DNA of 32,153 nucleotides. It comes from Chrysophaeum taylorii (taxonomy: Eukaryota > Sar > Pelagophyceae > Pelagomonadales > Pelagomonadaceae). The position numbers and the translations under genes are program-made. This document shows, one piece after another, positions 8,380 through 17,949 of the stretch; position 1 is the first letter of the stretch, and each line of letters opens with the position of its first letter. Under the pieces are notes generated by a model. The model was not told where the DNA came from and did not search any database. It saw only the letters and a program-made list of their open reading frames with translations. The stretch lies in the NCBI GenBank assembly GCA_029834535.1, contig JAQMWT010000592.1, positions 1 to 32,153 of the forward strand. Direction: 5' to 3'.

Positions 8380-8424
8380 GATGTTTGTTTGTTTGTTTGT
8401 TTGTCTGTCTGTCTGTCTGTCCCT
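8380..8424 (+). repeat. Empty target site: uninterrupted (TTTG)n(TCTG)n
   Basis: Between CTAATCGACAGATG and TCCCTCGATTTAGGG lies an unbroken tetranucleotide run. In U1, U3, U4 and U5 the same two flanks are separated by truncated non-LTR retrotransposon copies, so this copy shows the pre-insertion state. Confidence 0.85.
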
Positions 8425-8511
8425 CGATTTAGGGTAAGGATCAGGTAGGCGCGAGAGTAAGGATCAGGTAGGCGCGAGAGTAAGGATCAGGTAGGCGCGA
8501 GAGCCAGACAG

Positions 8512-8700
8512 TGATCCTCCAAGCCGTCTACGGCGACCTCGCAGACTATTTCCACGACCTCTTGGCGAAGCCCGTCTTCTGCCACGTCCAGCTCTACGTG
8601 GCTCTCTGTCGATCGGCAACCCCGAGGATATCCTCTTCTTGGTCGACGACCCCACCCTACTCCACACGTGCTGCGCAATACCGATAAGCCCCCTCCCGGC
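8512..8700 (+). pseudogene. PIF1-type helicase fragment with large internal deletion (U2)
   Basis: GATCCTCCAAGCCGTCTACG through TATTTCCACGACC corresponds to the start of the U1 fragment; the next base, TCTTGGCGAAGC, corresponds to about 7010 of U1. About 390 bp have been removed, with a short CC match at the junction. What is left encodes the start of the fragment and the last helicase motif region in changed phase. Confidence 0.7.
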
Positions 8701-9063
8701 GTCTACACGCGCACTATAGGTTAACTTACTGGGACCAGGTGAACTTACTGGGGTTAGAGATTGGGACTAGGTGAGCTGAGTGACCAGGTGAACTAACTGG
8801 GACCAGGTGAACTAACTGGGACCAGGTGAACTTACTGGGGTGTTTAGAGTAAACTCAAGGGTTGGCGGCGCGTGCGGATCAAAGCAGCTTGGATTGGCGG
8901 GGGTGAGAGCGACGAGCTCAAAGGAGAGTGGGGTGTGTGGGTGTGAGCACGAGTGGGTTTACGCCGAACTTACTAGGGTTAGAGATTGGGAGTAGGTGAA
9001 CTTACTGGCCTGCACTTGTCCTAACTACTAATCGACAGATGTTTGTCTGTTTGTCTGTCTGTC

Positions 9064-9202
9064 TTTAAATGTCGACTGCTAAGAGGGGGGGGTGTGTGTG
9101 GGGAGCATGAAGGATGTGGGTGGGTTTGTGGGGTATGAGGGATGTGCCTGACGGGCGGAGATAAGTACGCGGGACCTAGTCGGGGTCATCGCCGAGGCGT
9201 GG
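9064..9202 (-). mobile_element. 5'-truncated non-LTR copy with 14-bp target duplication
   Basis: The copy covers the last few codons of the endonuclease ORF and the 3' UTR of the element at 26741-32153. TTTGTCTGTCTGTC stands on both sides (9050-9063 and 9203-9216). The repeat could be a target duplication or simply the microsatellite, but a non-repetitive 14-bp duplication is visible around another copy (22551-22833). Confidence 0.8.
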
Positions 9203-9282
9203 TTTGTCTGTCTGTCCCTCGATTTAGGGTAAGGATCAGGTAGGCGCGAGAGTAAGGATCAGGTAGGCGCGAGAGCCAGACA

Positions 9283-9745
9283 GTGATCCTCCAAGCCGTC
9301 TACGGCGACCCCGCAGACTATTTCCACGACCCGCGGCGGCTCTTTCAGCGCGCCATTCTCTCGCCCCGTCGAAACGATGTTGTCGATGCTGACAACGTGC
9401 GCATGACCTCGGCCTTTTTTTCCCGGAGACGAGGCGTCGGAGTTCTTTTCGGCCGACTAGGTTGGGTCGGAAGACGACGCCTCGCTCTCAAGAGTCGAGT
9501 TTTGAACTCCCTGACAACCAACGGCATGCTGACTTTGATCGCGAGCTCAAAGTCTTCGCAACCTCGACCCGTCGCACGGCCACTGCAACGGTACCAGATA
9601 CATGATCGATCGTGTCGTTGTCACTGGCTCTCTGTCGATCGGCAACCCCGAGGATATCCTCTTCTTGGTCGACGACTCCACCCTACTCCACACGTGCTGC
9701 GCAATACCGATAAGCCCCCTCCCGGCGTCTACACGCGCACTATAG
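9283..9745 (+). pseudogene. PIF1-type helicase fragment (U3), second deletion variant
   Basis: Nearly identical to the U1 fragment up to GATCGTGTCGTTGTCAC (about 9624), then joined to TGGCTCTCTGTCGATCGG, which lies about 130 bp further on in U1. The frame reads ILQAVYGDPADYFHDPRRLF at the start. The deletion differs from that in U2, so the two arose independently. Confidence 0.75.
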
Positions 9746-10138
9746 GTTAACTTACTGGGACCAGGTGAACTTACTGGAACCAGGTGAACTTACTGGGGTT
9801 GGAGATTGCTGGGGTTGGAGATTGGGACTAGGTGAATTTAGTGACCAGGTGAGCTTACTGAGACCAAGTGTGAACTTACTGGGGCTTTTGAAGTAAACTC
9901 AAAGTTTAGCGGCGTGTGCGGATCAAAGCAGCTTAGATTGGTGGGGGTGAGAGCGACGAGCTCGAAGGAGAGTGGGGTGAGTGGGTGCGGGTTTACGCCG
10001 AACTAAAGAGATTGGGTTTACGCCGAACTTACTGGGGTTAGAGATTTGGACTAGGTGAACTTACTGACCAGGTGAACTTGCTGGGGTTAGAGATTGGGAC
10101 TAGGTGAACTTACTGGCCTGCACTTGTTGTAAGATACT

Positions 10139-10911
10139 ATGGAATGCCGCGAAGAACTCGTCGTGACGCCTCACAAAGTACAACCGATGGAAAGCGCCGA
10201 AGAAATGATACCGACACCCCCAGGCATATCGCACACGTTGGTGTACGGCTACGATCCCGACAAGACGTACTGGGCCCTCAAAGCCGAAAACTAACTAACT
10301 AACTAACTTCAGACCTCTCCCGAGCATGGGAGCCAGGCCGGACCGACAGGAGCCAGTCCGGAATCACGGGCCTGTAGACGAGGAGCGCCGAAATGTCGGT
10401 CGGCGGAGAGTGACCATCAAGCTTGTCGCCATGCGACGAGGAGACCGCGATGTGACTGACAACCAACTCGTCGATAACCTTCCGTCTTCGCCCCCCGGTC
10501 ATACCCCGTCCCACTGCGAACGTTCCGGCTGCCAACCGGCCCGCCCGGGAGGCGAATAGGTGCCAACCTACGCCGGGAGGGCGGATGCCCTCGCAAGGCT
10601 CAGGATTCATGAGGCACCGTCCTCCATCGCAACCGCAGTCGGCGATCAGGGTAAGGGCCGAAAAAGAGCCCACCATCCGCACCCTTCTCGAACACGCCGG
10701 AATCTCCCTCGAAAAAACAACATCCAGCCCATCTCCTAACCACCATCATCCCCCATCAATGCCTCTCGAACACAAACCTTCTTCCAACACCTTCGCAAAA
10801 TCCTCATCGCATTCATTACAACCCCCAGCATTTGCCCTACGTCACTTCATTCGCAACGCACTTATTAAACGGATAGCCCCCATCAACAGCCCCAGCGTTA
10901 GCCCTTCTTAA
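10139..10911 (+). pseudogene. Unidentified gene fragment split by a SINE-like insertion
   Basis: From ATG 10139 a 50-codon frame runs to GCCGAAAA (10283-10290), where the SINE-like element begins. After the element the same eight bases recur at 10657-10664 and the frame continues without a phase change: ...KTYWALKAE before, KEPTIRTLLEHAGISLEKTT after, to a TAA at 10909-10911. Joined length is about 135 codons. The first part is rich in Glu and Val; the last 60 residues are Ser/Pro/His-rich and may be read-through of an intron. No family is recognised. A copy of the first 24 codons lies at 8114-8207. Confidence 0.55.
10291..10656 (-). repeat. SINE-like element, copy 2, with 8-bp target duplication
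   Basis: Inverted relative to copy 1: the (TAAC)n tail is at 10291 and the head (CCTTACCCTGATCGCCGACT read on the minus strand) ends at 10656. GCCGAAAA flanks it on both sides (10283-10290 and 10657-10664). This defines the element ends and shows a clean insertion into an open reading frame. No ORF is conserved among copies. Confidence 0.8.
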
Positions 10912-10947
10912 TTTCGGTTGAGAGATGTGATGGCGCAGGACCTCAGT

Positions 10948-13900
10948 TTACTGTAGGAGCTCCTTATAAACAATATTTTTTGTGTAGGCGCCGGGGTGGC
11001 GCCTAGCGTAGTCGCGGACGAAGGTGTCGTTGTGGGCGTAGAAGACGAAGTCATCACGGCGGCCGACGCGGCTAAGGGCCACGTATAGTTGGCCGTGGGG
11101 AAAGGCGGGTTCGGGGAGGAGGAGGCCAACCTTTTTAAGGGTATGGCCTTGGGATTTGTTGAAGGTCATCGCAAAAGCGGGACGCAGTGGAAACTGCCGC
11201 CGTCGCAGGGTGAAGGGGTAGTCGTTGCCGGTGGTGGTAAACGTGAAGCGGGGGACCAAGAACGTGTGTTGTCGGGAGACGCCGGTTTCGTCCTTGATCC
11301 AGGTGGCGAGTTCGAGGAGGTAGTCGGTGATGACACGGGTGAGAACGTACCGCGTACCGTTGGAGTGGAGGTGGGTGGCGTTTCGAAGGAGCATGACGGG
11401 CATGCCAATCTTGAGGTTGAGTTCGTGGGTAGGCATGCCGCTGGGCGTGAGGGAGTTCAAGAATTCGATAGGGTATAGGACGGGGTCGTCCTCGCGGGCG
11501 ACCTCGTTGGCCGAGTGGAAGGTGTGGACGGTGGAGCCGGGGAAGGTCGCGGTCATCTCGGCGTTGTAATGGTCGACGTTCGAGTTTTTCGGCGTGAGAA
11601 CGGCGCGTTCGAAGAGCCACGCGGGGTCGTCGAAGCGGCCTTCGCCGTAGACGCGGTCGGTAAGGTCGGCGGGGCTGTCGACGTGGGGCACGTGGGCGCC
11701 GAGGTTGATCCACTCGTCGCCGAGGGCGGGTTCGGTGGGCTACGTGCCGTCTCCGACGCGGAGGAGGAAGTCGGCGAATTCTTGCAGGTCGACTGGCCGC
11801 CCGACATTTTGACGAGCATGTTGACGGTGAGCTCGCGGACTCGAACGTGGGCCCAGACGGGCGCGTTCTTGATGCAGGCGCCGACGATTTCGTACCGGCG
11901 GCTGCGCTTGACGATCGGCAGCGTCTGGCGGAAGTCGCCGAGGAAGACGATGACCTTGCCGCCGAAAGGCGCGTCGGTCATGAGGATGTCGCGCAGCGTG
12001 CGGTCGACGGTCATGAGCGCGTCATTGTTCGTCATGGGCGCTTCGTCCCACAAAATGAGCTTGGCCTTGGTGATGACGTCGCGGGTGCGGTCCTTCTTAT
12101 TTCTCGTGACGTTGCAGACGCTCGTGTCGGACACATTGAGCGGGATCTCGAAACGCGAGTGCGCGGTGCGGCCGCCCTGGAGGAGCGTCGCGGCGATGCC
12201 GGATCTGGCGGTGGCGAGCGCTACGTGGTGGCGTTCGCGCACGGCTGCGAGGAGCGTCTGGCAGAGGAATGTCTTGCCGGTTCCCGCGGGCGCCTGTATG
12301 AAGAAGGCGGCACCGGGCGCGAGGCCGAGGGGGGGATTATCCGGGTAGATGAAGATCATGATCTCGTTGAAGGCGTCGAGTTGCGGCTGGTTGTGCTGGC
12401 GCATGCTGTCGAGGCTGCGGCGCACGATCTCGGCGAGGGCGGCGCGCTTTTCCTGGGTGTCGCCGACGCGGAGTTCCTCGGCGACGAAGCGCGATGTGAG
12501 CTGTGCGGCCTGGGTGGGCTCGGGCAAGCCGACTTGGCGCATCGACATGCCGGCGCCTTCGAGGTGGGCCTGGATGTCGAGGAGCGCTTCGTTCTCGATG
12601 TCCTCGTTGAGCTCGAGCGCCGGGTTGCGGTGATGGGTCCGGTACCGGTGGAGAATGTCGGTGGTAAGGGTTTTCTTCGTGGCTTTCCAGATGACGAAGG
12701 GTAGGTGAGCGGTCGAGGCGGGGGGTCCCGTCCGCGCGGAGTTAATCTTGTGGATCCCGATGTTGTAGCCGGTTGGCTGGCCCGTCGGGAACACGAGGGT
12801 GAAGTGCAGGGGATCCCGCTGCCCGTTGTAGATGCTAATGAGCTCGAGCTCGGGCCGCCCGTGCGCGCCCTGGCAGTTGACGACGATGTCGCGGTTCGGC
12901 ACGGCGGTCTCTTCGTTGCCGAGGACGATCATGGCGACCTCGTCGACGACCTGCGCGTTTCCGCGTCGCGCGTGGTGGTCGGCGGGCCTTTGCTCGGCGT
13001 GGATGACGATGCGCGCGTTGGTGGCGTCGGCGTTCGCGCTGTTGATGTAGGCGTCGGCCTGTCGAAACGCTCGGACGAACCGGTTGTTGGCGAGGAGGAC
13101 GGCCTGGACGATGCGGACCACGTGATCGTTCAGGAGCGACGTCTCGAGGCGGTGCTGGAGTTGCGTGTCGGGATCGAGCAGGTACGTCTGCGCGAAGTGC
13201 GGCGCCTCGCCGGGCCGCAGCCGCAAGGAGCCCAGGCGATGGTGGATTTTCCCCGAGATGCGCAGCGCGCTGATGGGGCCACGACTGTTGGAGGTCGCGT
13301 TGGCTCTGGCGAACGGGCGCTCGTCGTGGACCTGCATGCTCGCGAACGTGAAGGCGTTGTTGATCCTGCGCGCGTCGGCTCTGAAGGCCTGGCCCGTGGC
13401 GTGGGGGGTCGTGATGAGATGGACGAACTCCGGAGGCGGGTTCGGAGGGTCGGGGAGCACGACGGTGCCCTCCGAGCAGCAACGGTTGTACTTGTCGCGG
13501 GTCGTCTCCTCCGATGGCCAGTAAAGCGCGTTGCAGTACGGACAGACTTTGTCCATCGTCCCGGCGTTGTGCGTAGGCACAGCAGTCTCGTCGAAGTCCT
13601 CGAGGGTGCAGCGGGCGGCGAAGGTCGGGCGTCGCCGCAGTTCGGTCACGTCGCTGTTCGGCGGCGTTGGCGGTGAGGCGCGCGGCGCGCTGGCCCTGGT
13701 CGTCGGCTCGTTGGCGGTACTCGCGTTGTGTCTGGGCGTGGGTTGCGAGCCGGGCGTCGCGGTCCCCTCGTTCGTCGGCGCGCTGGCGCGATTCGCGCTG
13801 CTCGGCCGCATTGGTCGCCAGGCGAACGTCGCGGTCGCCCCTCGCGTCCGCGCGCGCTCGTGATTGTCGCTGGTTGTTCACGTTCGCGACTCGCGCCGCC

Positions 13901-14490
13901 GCGGTCTCCTCGGTCGAAGCCGCGTGGCGCGCAGCGATGCGGCGGTGGCGGTCGCGGACGTACCTGTATCCGGCGTGCTTGAACGCGAAACGGTACCCCG
14001 CACGATAGCAGGATTCGCAGCCGCGTCCCGAGCACGACGCGCACGCGTGCTGGCGCTGTTGCCAGAAGTCGACGATCTGGGCATCGGTGAAGCTCCGATA
14101 CGTAGCCGCGGCGTCGTCGACGGCGGTCGCGCGGGTGGCGGCGGCCAAGGTCGCGTCGGGAGCGGGCGCGGCCGGGACGACGCGAGGCTCCGGACCGTCG
14201 ACCGTCCGTGCCTGTCCGACGGGCGCCGGAAGCGCGTTCGTCGCGGCGTCGTTCGCGTCGGTCCGGAGGAGGCGCGCGGCGTTGATTCGACGTTGGCGGC
14301 CGTAGACATACCTGTAGCCGTCGTGCTTGGTCGAGAATCGGCGGCCGGTCCGGCAGCAGGCGTCGCATCCCTCGGCCGAACAGGGTTCGCATCGTTCGTT
14401 GCGGTCGCGCCAGAGCGCGAGAATTTCGTCGTCGGCGAGGTCTTTGTAGGCGGCGGTGGCGGAGGAGGACGGCGCGTTGGTCGTTGCCAT
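10948..14490 (-). pseudogene. Helitron RepHel-type gene: helicase intact, HUH nuclease lost, frames broken
   Basis: Begins at an ATG at 14490 (MATTNAPSSS). N-terminal part: two copies of a module with CX2CX4CX2C followed by a GYRYV-type end (about 14460-14290 and 14100-13920), then 24-residue Arg/Gln repeats (about 13880-13640). After a phase change near 13630 comes the conserved Helitron pre-Rep region: CPYCNALYW, RISGKIHHRLGSL, FAQTYL, and HFTLVFPTGQPTGY. The HUH Rep domain expected next is absent; near 12730 the frame goes straight to the pre-helicase segment (ENEALLDIQAHLEGAGMSM). PIF1 motifs follow: APAGTGKTF (Walker A), LILWDEAPM (Walker B), FLGDFRQTLP, FNKSQGHTLKKVGL, QLYVALSRV. Another phase change near 11800 and an in-frame TAG near 11740 break the helicase. 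The stop is at 10948-10950. The gene is on the leading strand of a rolling-circle element and non-functional as read. Confidence 0.85.
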
Positions 14491-14925
14491 GATAAAGAGG
14501 AGGGGGGCGCGGCGCATAATCCAGTGCTCGGTTCGGAAGTCCGCGTCGCGTCCCGATGCGTCAGGATTCAGATCTTTATATCTTCTTGGCAGAGTTGGGT
14601 CAAGAGCGAGCACGGGTGAAGCAAAAGAAAAGAATTTGAACTCAAACCTTTTTTTCCTTATTTTTCCTGGATTCGAGATTCGAAGTCGACGTCCAATTTC
14701 CTACGGGATCCGAACTCGAGACGTACCGTCAGGCAACCACAGGCTACTTCCACCAGATTCGAGATTCGAAGTCGACGTCTATCTTACTGGCTACGTGTGT
14801 TCGAAATCGACGTCTATTTTGCTCCAGGCTACTTCCACCAACAAAATTCCGAACTCAACACGTACCGTCAGGCAAAACTACTGTAGGCCGTTTGGCGAAT
14901 AGTAATTCTGGGGCCGCAGTACCTG
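14491..14925. other. Upstream region of the Helitron gene with short duplications
   Basis: No gene. GATTCGAGATTCGAAGTCGA occurs at 14670 and 14756, with a diverged third copy near 14799. GGCTACTTCCACCA and ACGTACCGTCAGGCAA also occur twice, so this 250-bp stretch is an imperfect tandem duplication. It would hold the Helitron 5' end and promoter, but neither could be pinpointed. Confidence 0.5.
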
Positions 14926-15212
14926 ACGTGTCCGTTGGCTTTGTATATAGTCGGTTTGCGGGAGTCGATACCCTTACGTGCGCGTTCGTTGGCGAAGTAT
15001 ATAGTTGTTTTGCGGGCGTCAGTACTTCAGGTGCGTGTCCGTTGGCGAAGTATATAGTCGGTTTGCGGGAGTCAGTACTTTAGGTGCGTGTCCGTTGGCT
15101 AAGTATATAGTCGTTTTGCGGGAGTCGATACCCTTACGTATATAGTCGATTTGCGGGCGTCAGTACTTTAGGTGCGTGTCCGTTGGCGAAGTATATAGTC
15201 GGTTTGCGGGAG
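14926..15212 (+). repeat. 53-bp tandem array, left part
   Basis: GTATATAG recurs at 14943, 14997, 15050, 15103, 15138 and 15191, spacing 54, 53, 53, 35 and 53. The unit includes TTGCGGGAGTCAGTACTTTA and GGTGCGTGTCCGTTGGCGAA. The array is interrupted at 15212 by the Copia element and resumes at 20622. No coding content; a TATA-like word in each unit is suggestive but unproven as promoter. Confidence 0.9.
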
Positions 15213-15308
15213 TGTGACAACTGGAATGGGGCGTTACTCTAGCGACAAGGGAATGACGTAGGGATACTAGATACGTGGCGCAGGGGTAAGTGTCATAGCT
15301 TCCTCACA
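15213..15308 (-). repeat. Copia 3' LTR
   Basis: 96 bp with TG/CA ends, TGTGA...TCACA palindromic at the extremes. On its internal side (15303-15417) the LTR edge plus a pyrimidine tract (on the element strand) is repeated twice as an approximately 51-bp unit. No polypurine tract is evident, so plus-strand priming may have been altered here. Confidence 0.9.
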
Positions 15309-15481
15309 CAGGTGCTGGAAAAGAAAGAAAAGGAAAAAGGGGTAAGTGAGGTCCTCACACAGGTGCTGGAAAAGAAAGAAAAGGAAAAAGGGGTAAGTGT
15401 GGTCCTCACATAGGAGAAGCTTTGAGGAAGACGTCAATAGAGGCATTGTGGCAGAAAGAAACAGGAGAGATCAGGGCGAAG

Positions 15482-16117
15482 TCACGAGGTGAGGTAACGA
15501 GCACGAAGCCGGAGGAAGGAAGGAGCATCCGTACGGCGGGTGAAAATATCGCTAAGGTTGTCAAGACGAGTAATGTGTTGGAGATTAATGATGTGGTTGC
15601 GATGATATTCGGCGGTGCTGTAAAAGCGAATGTCAATATGGCGGGTGCGCCGTGTGAGACATTGGAGACGGACTTGGGTGACGGTGGTGCTATTATCGAC
15701 GTACATTGGTACCGTGTGACGAGAGAGATCAAAGTCATCAAAAAGTTTGAGAAGCCAAGAGAGCTCAGCAGTAGCGGCGTAAAGAGCGAGCAATTCAGCT
15801 TCAAAAGAAGAGTGGGCAAGTAAGTACTGCGAGCGGGAGCAGCAGGCTATCATAGAGCCAGCAAGGAGAAAACAAAGAAACAGTTGTGGGGTGGCGGTCA
15901 TCAGGGTCGTCGGCCCAGCTGGAGTCGGAATAACCACAGAGACGAAGGGTAGAATCGCGACCAAGAACAAGGGCAAGATCGTGAGAACCATTGAGGTAAC
16001 GAAGAGTGTGGGATAAAGCGTGCCAGTGGGGTTTACCAGGATTGTGGGGAAAACGCGCACACTGATTGACGGACCAAGTGATATCAGGGCGAGGCATAAC
16101 AGACGGAAACAAGACAC
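15482..16117 (-). pseudogene. Copia RNase H, in a shifted phase
   Basis: The frame contains LAHSSFEAELLALYAATAEL, then MYVDNSTTV and TRRTRHIDIRF, matching the Copia RNase H pattern (SSxEAEyxAL, DNqSAi, RTKHIDIRyH). The upstream part of the domain (YSDSSWADDPDDR) is in the RT frame, so the junction near 15870 carries an indel. The stop at 15482 lies about 170 bp before the LTR. Confidence 0.85.
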
Positions 16118-17825
16118 AACGGAGAATACGACGAAAAGGGATGCGCGCCATGAAGATGTGATCTGGAGAACCAGGAGCAGGACAATCAGCCGCAGAAAGA
16201 GGAAGAACTTTGGGAGCGGGAGTCAAGTCTGGTTGTGCGCGATCACGCGTAATGCGGAGACCAACGTAAGTGGTGAGATCAAGCTCATTGACGTCAGTGA
16301 AGGTTCTGAAACGGAGGAAAAAGGCTTGGTAATGGCCAATGCAATGACGAGGGTGCGCCACAAGAAGATCATCAACGACAAGAACGAGACGTAGGACAAC
16401 GGTAGAATTGAGCACGAGCTTGTAATTGCAAGTGTCACCAGATCCGCGGACGAAGCCACAGTCATTGAGAAGGAAGCGTTCCAAATAAAGCCACCAATTG
16501 CGACAAGCTTGTTTGCAACCATACCAAGAGCGACGGAGCTTGTAAACGATTTTGGAACCATCGGTGGGTTGGCGAGGAGCATAGCCTTCGGGTGGCCAGA
16601 CATAGATGTCTTCGTCAATGGGAGCTTGGATAAAAGCGGAGCTGACATCCAACTTGTGCAAATCCCAGTCATGAACAGCGACAAAGGTTAGAAAGAAACG
16701 GATCGTGACGATGTTAGCAACCGGCGAGTAGGTGACGTGATAATCAATGCCGTGAACCTGGGTGTAACCGCGGACAACGAGGCGAGCCTTGTACGATTTG
16801 AAGCGGCCAGAGTCATACTTCTTGCGGAGGATCCACTTGAGGGTACAAATGTTGCCAGAAAAAGTCGAAGGAAGGCGAACAACATCCCAGCAACCAAGCT
16901 GACCAAGGGAGCGATACTCTTTGGCGATGGCTTGCAACCAGCCAGGACGCTCAGGATTGGTCTGAGCTAAAGCTCTACGTAAATGGGTGGAAGTAACGGT
17001 AGTTTCGTCAATGTATGAATACTGAGAGGTTTCTTCGGAAGCAGAGTAATAAACATGTGCATGGGGATCAACAAGGGTGTTAGCTAAACAAAGGGGAAGG
17101 AAGACATAATGAACTAACAAACGAAAGCTAACATAAGAGACATACAAAGAGTTACAGGAGGAAACAGAAGCGACAGAGGAAACAGAATCGACATCGTGAC
17201 AGGATGAAACAGAATCGACATTGCGTTGTTGACAAACGCCAGTATGAAAGTTTGTTGGTTGTTGTAATACGCTTTGGTCGACTTTGCGCGGTCGGCTCCG
17301 TTTGGCTCGACTTTGTTTTGCACTTTCCTCAGGAGGTTTTGGGCTCTTTGGTTTTGTCGGCTCTGGTTTGCTCGACTTTGTTTTGCACTTTCTGTTGTTT
17401 TCTCTCTTTTGCACTTTCTGTTGTTTTCTCTCTTTGGTGCGTCGGAGTTCATGAGCTCGTAGAATGGTCGGTTCGCGTGATGGGGTGATCAGTCCCAGTG
17501 AAACCGGCGCATTCTCATCAAACACAGGGGGCAAAGGGGCAACATCGGAAGAACAGCGGAAGAACAGGTGACAATCAGGCAACAGCAGGAACAGGTGACA
17601 ATGGGGCAACAGTAGACGAGAGCTGGGAAGCGTGATTCGAGTCAGAACAACGTTGAAGTTCCTTCGGTGGTTGACATTGCACGAAATCTGATAATCGAAA
17701 CTGTCAGCAAAATCGAGGTCTGAAGAACAATAGCGACAAAAGTGCCTGGGATGACGTGCGTTAGACGATTGTGGCCACTGAGAATCGCAGCGGGGCAAAG
17801 ATAGCGGAAACACAGGCTGGTACAT
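15801..17825 (-). pseudogene. Copia reverse transcriptase region
   Basis: RT starts near 16970 (ALAQTNPERPGWLQAIAKEY) and includes GCWDVV, KLDVSSAFIQAPIDEDIYVW (first catalytic Asp), YKLRRSWYGCKQACRNWW and the active site LVLVVDDLLVAHP (VVDD at 16368-16379). Copia enzymes normally read YVDD, so the tyrosine is replaced by valine. The first 250 residues of the open frame are Lys/Arg/Pro-rich linker without integrase motifs. The phase changes into RNase H near 15870. Coding in the retroelement is minus strand throughout. Confidence 0.9.
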
Positions 17826-17949
17826 ATGATGGCGGTGTACCAGACGTCTGATGAGAACGTTGCCTTTGGGCAGATATGTTGTATGGTGACCAGGTTATGA
17901 CGATGGTCGGAGGCGACTGAAGCAAAACAGGCGTAAACAGGGTTGATGC

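Larger units (their letters stand above)
8361..9018 (+). mobile_element. Repeat unit U2, internally deleted, microsatellite unoccupied
   Basis: Starts TCTTAACTACTAATCGACAG and runs straight through an intact microsatellite into CCCTCGATTTAGGGTAAGG, then a triplicated AAGGATCAGGTAGGCGCGAGAG, a helicase fragment lacking about 400 bp relative to U1, and the GGTGAACTTACTGG block. It ends at CCTGCACTTG and is joined directly to U3, giving a head-to-tail tandem pair. Confidence 0.6.
9019..10126 (+). mobile_element. Repeat unit U3, with non-LTR insertion
   Basis: Starts TCCTAACTACTAATCGACAG immediately after the end of U2. The microsatellite (9041-9063 and 9203-9216) is split by a 138-bp non-LTR copy. 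Helicase fragment and GGTGAACTTACTGG block follow, and the unit ends CCTGCACTTG|T at 10126. Downstream is the gene fragment at 10139. Confidence 0.6.

Noticed and set aside
11515..14619. Long plus-strand frames opposite the Helitron gene
   Set aside because: They are antisense shadows of a GC-rich coding strand; the minus strand carries the Helitron and PIF1 motifs.
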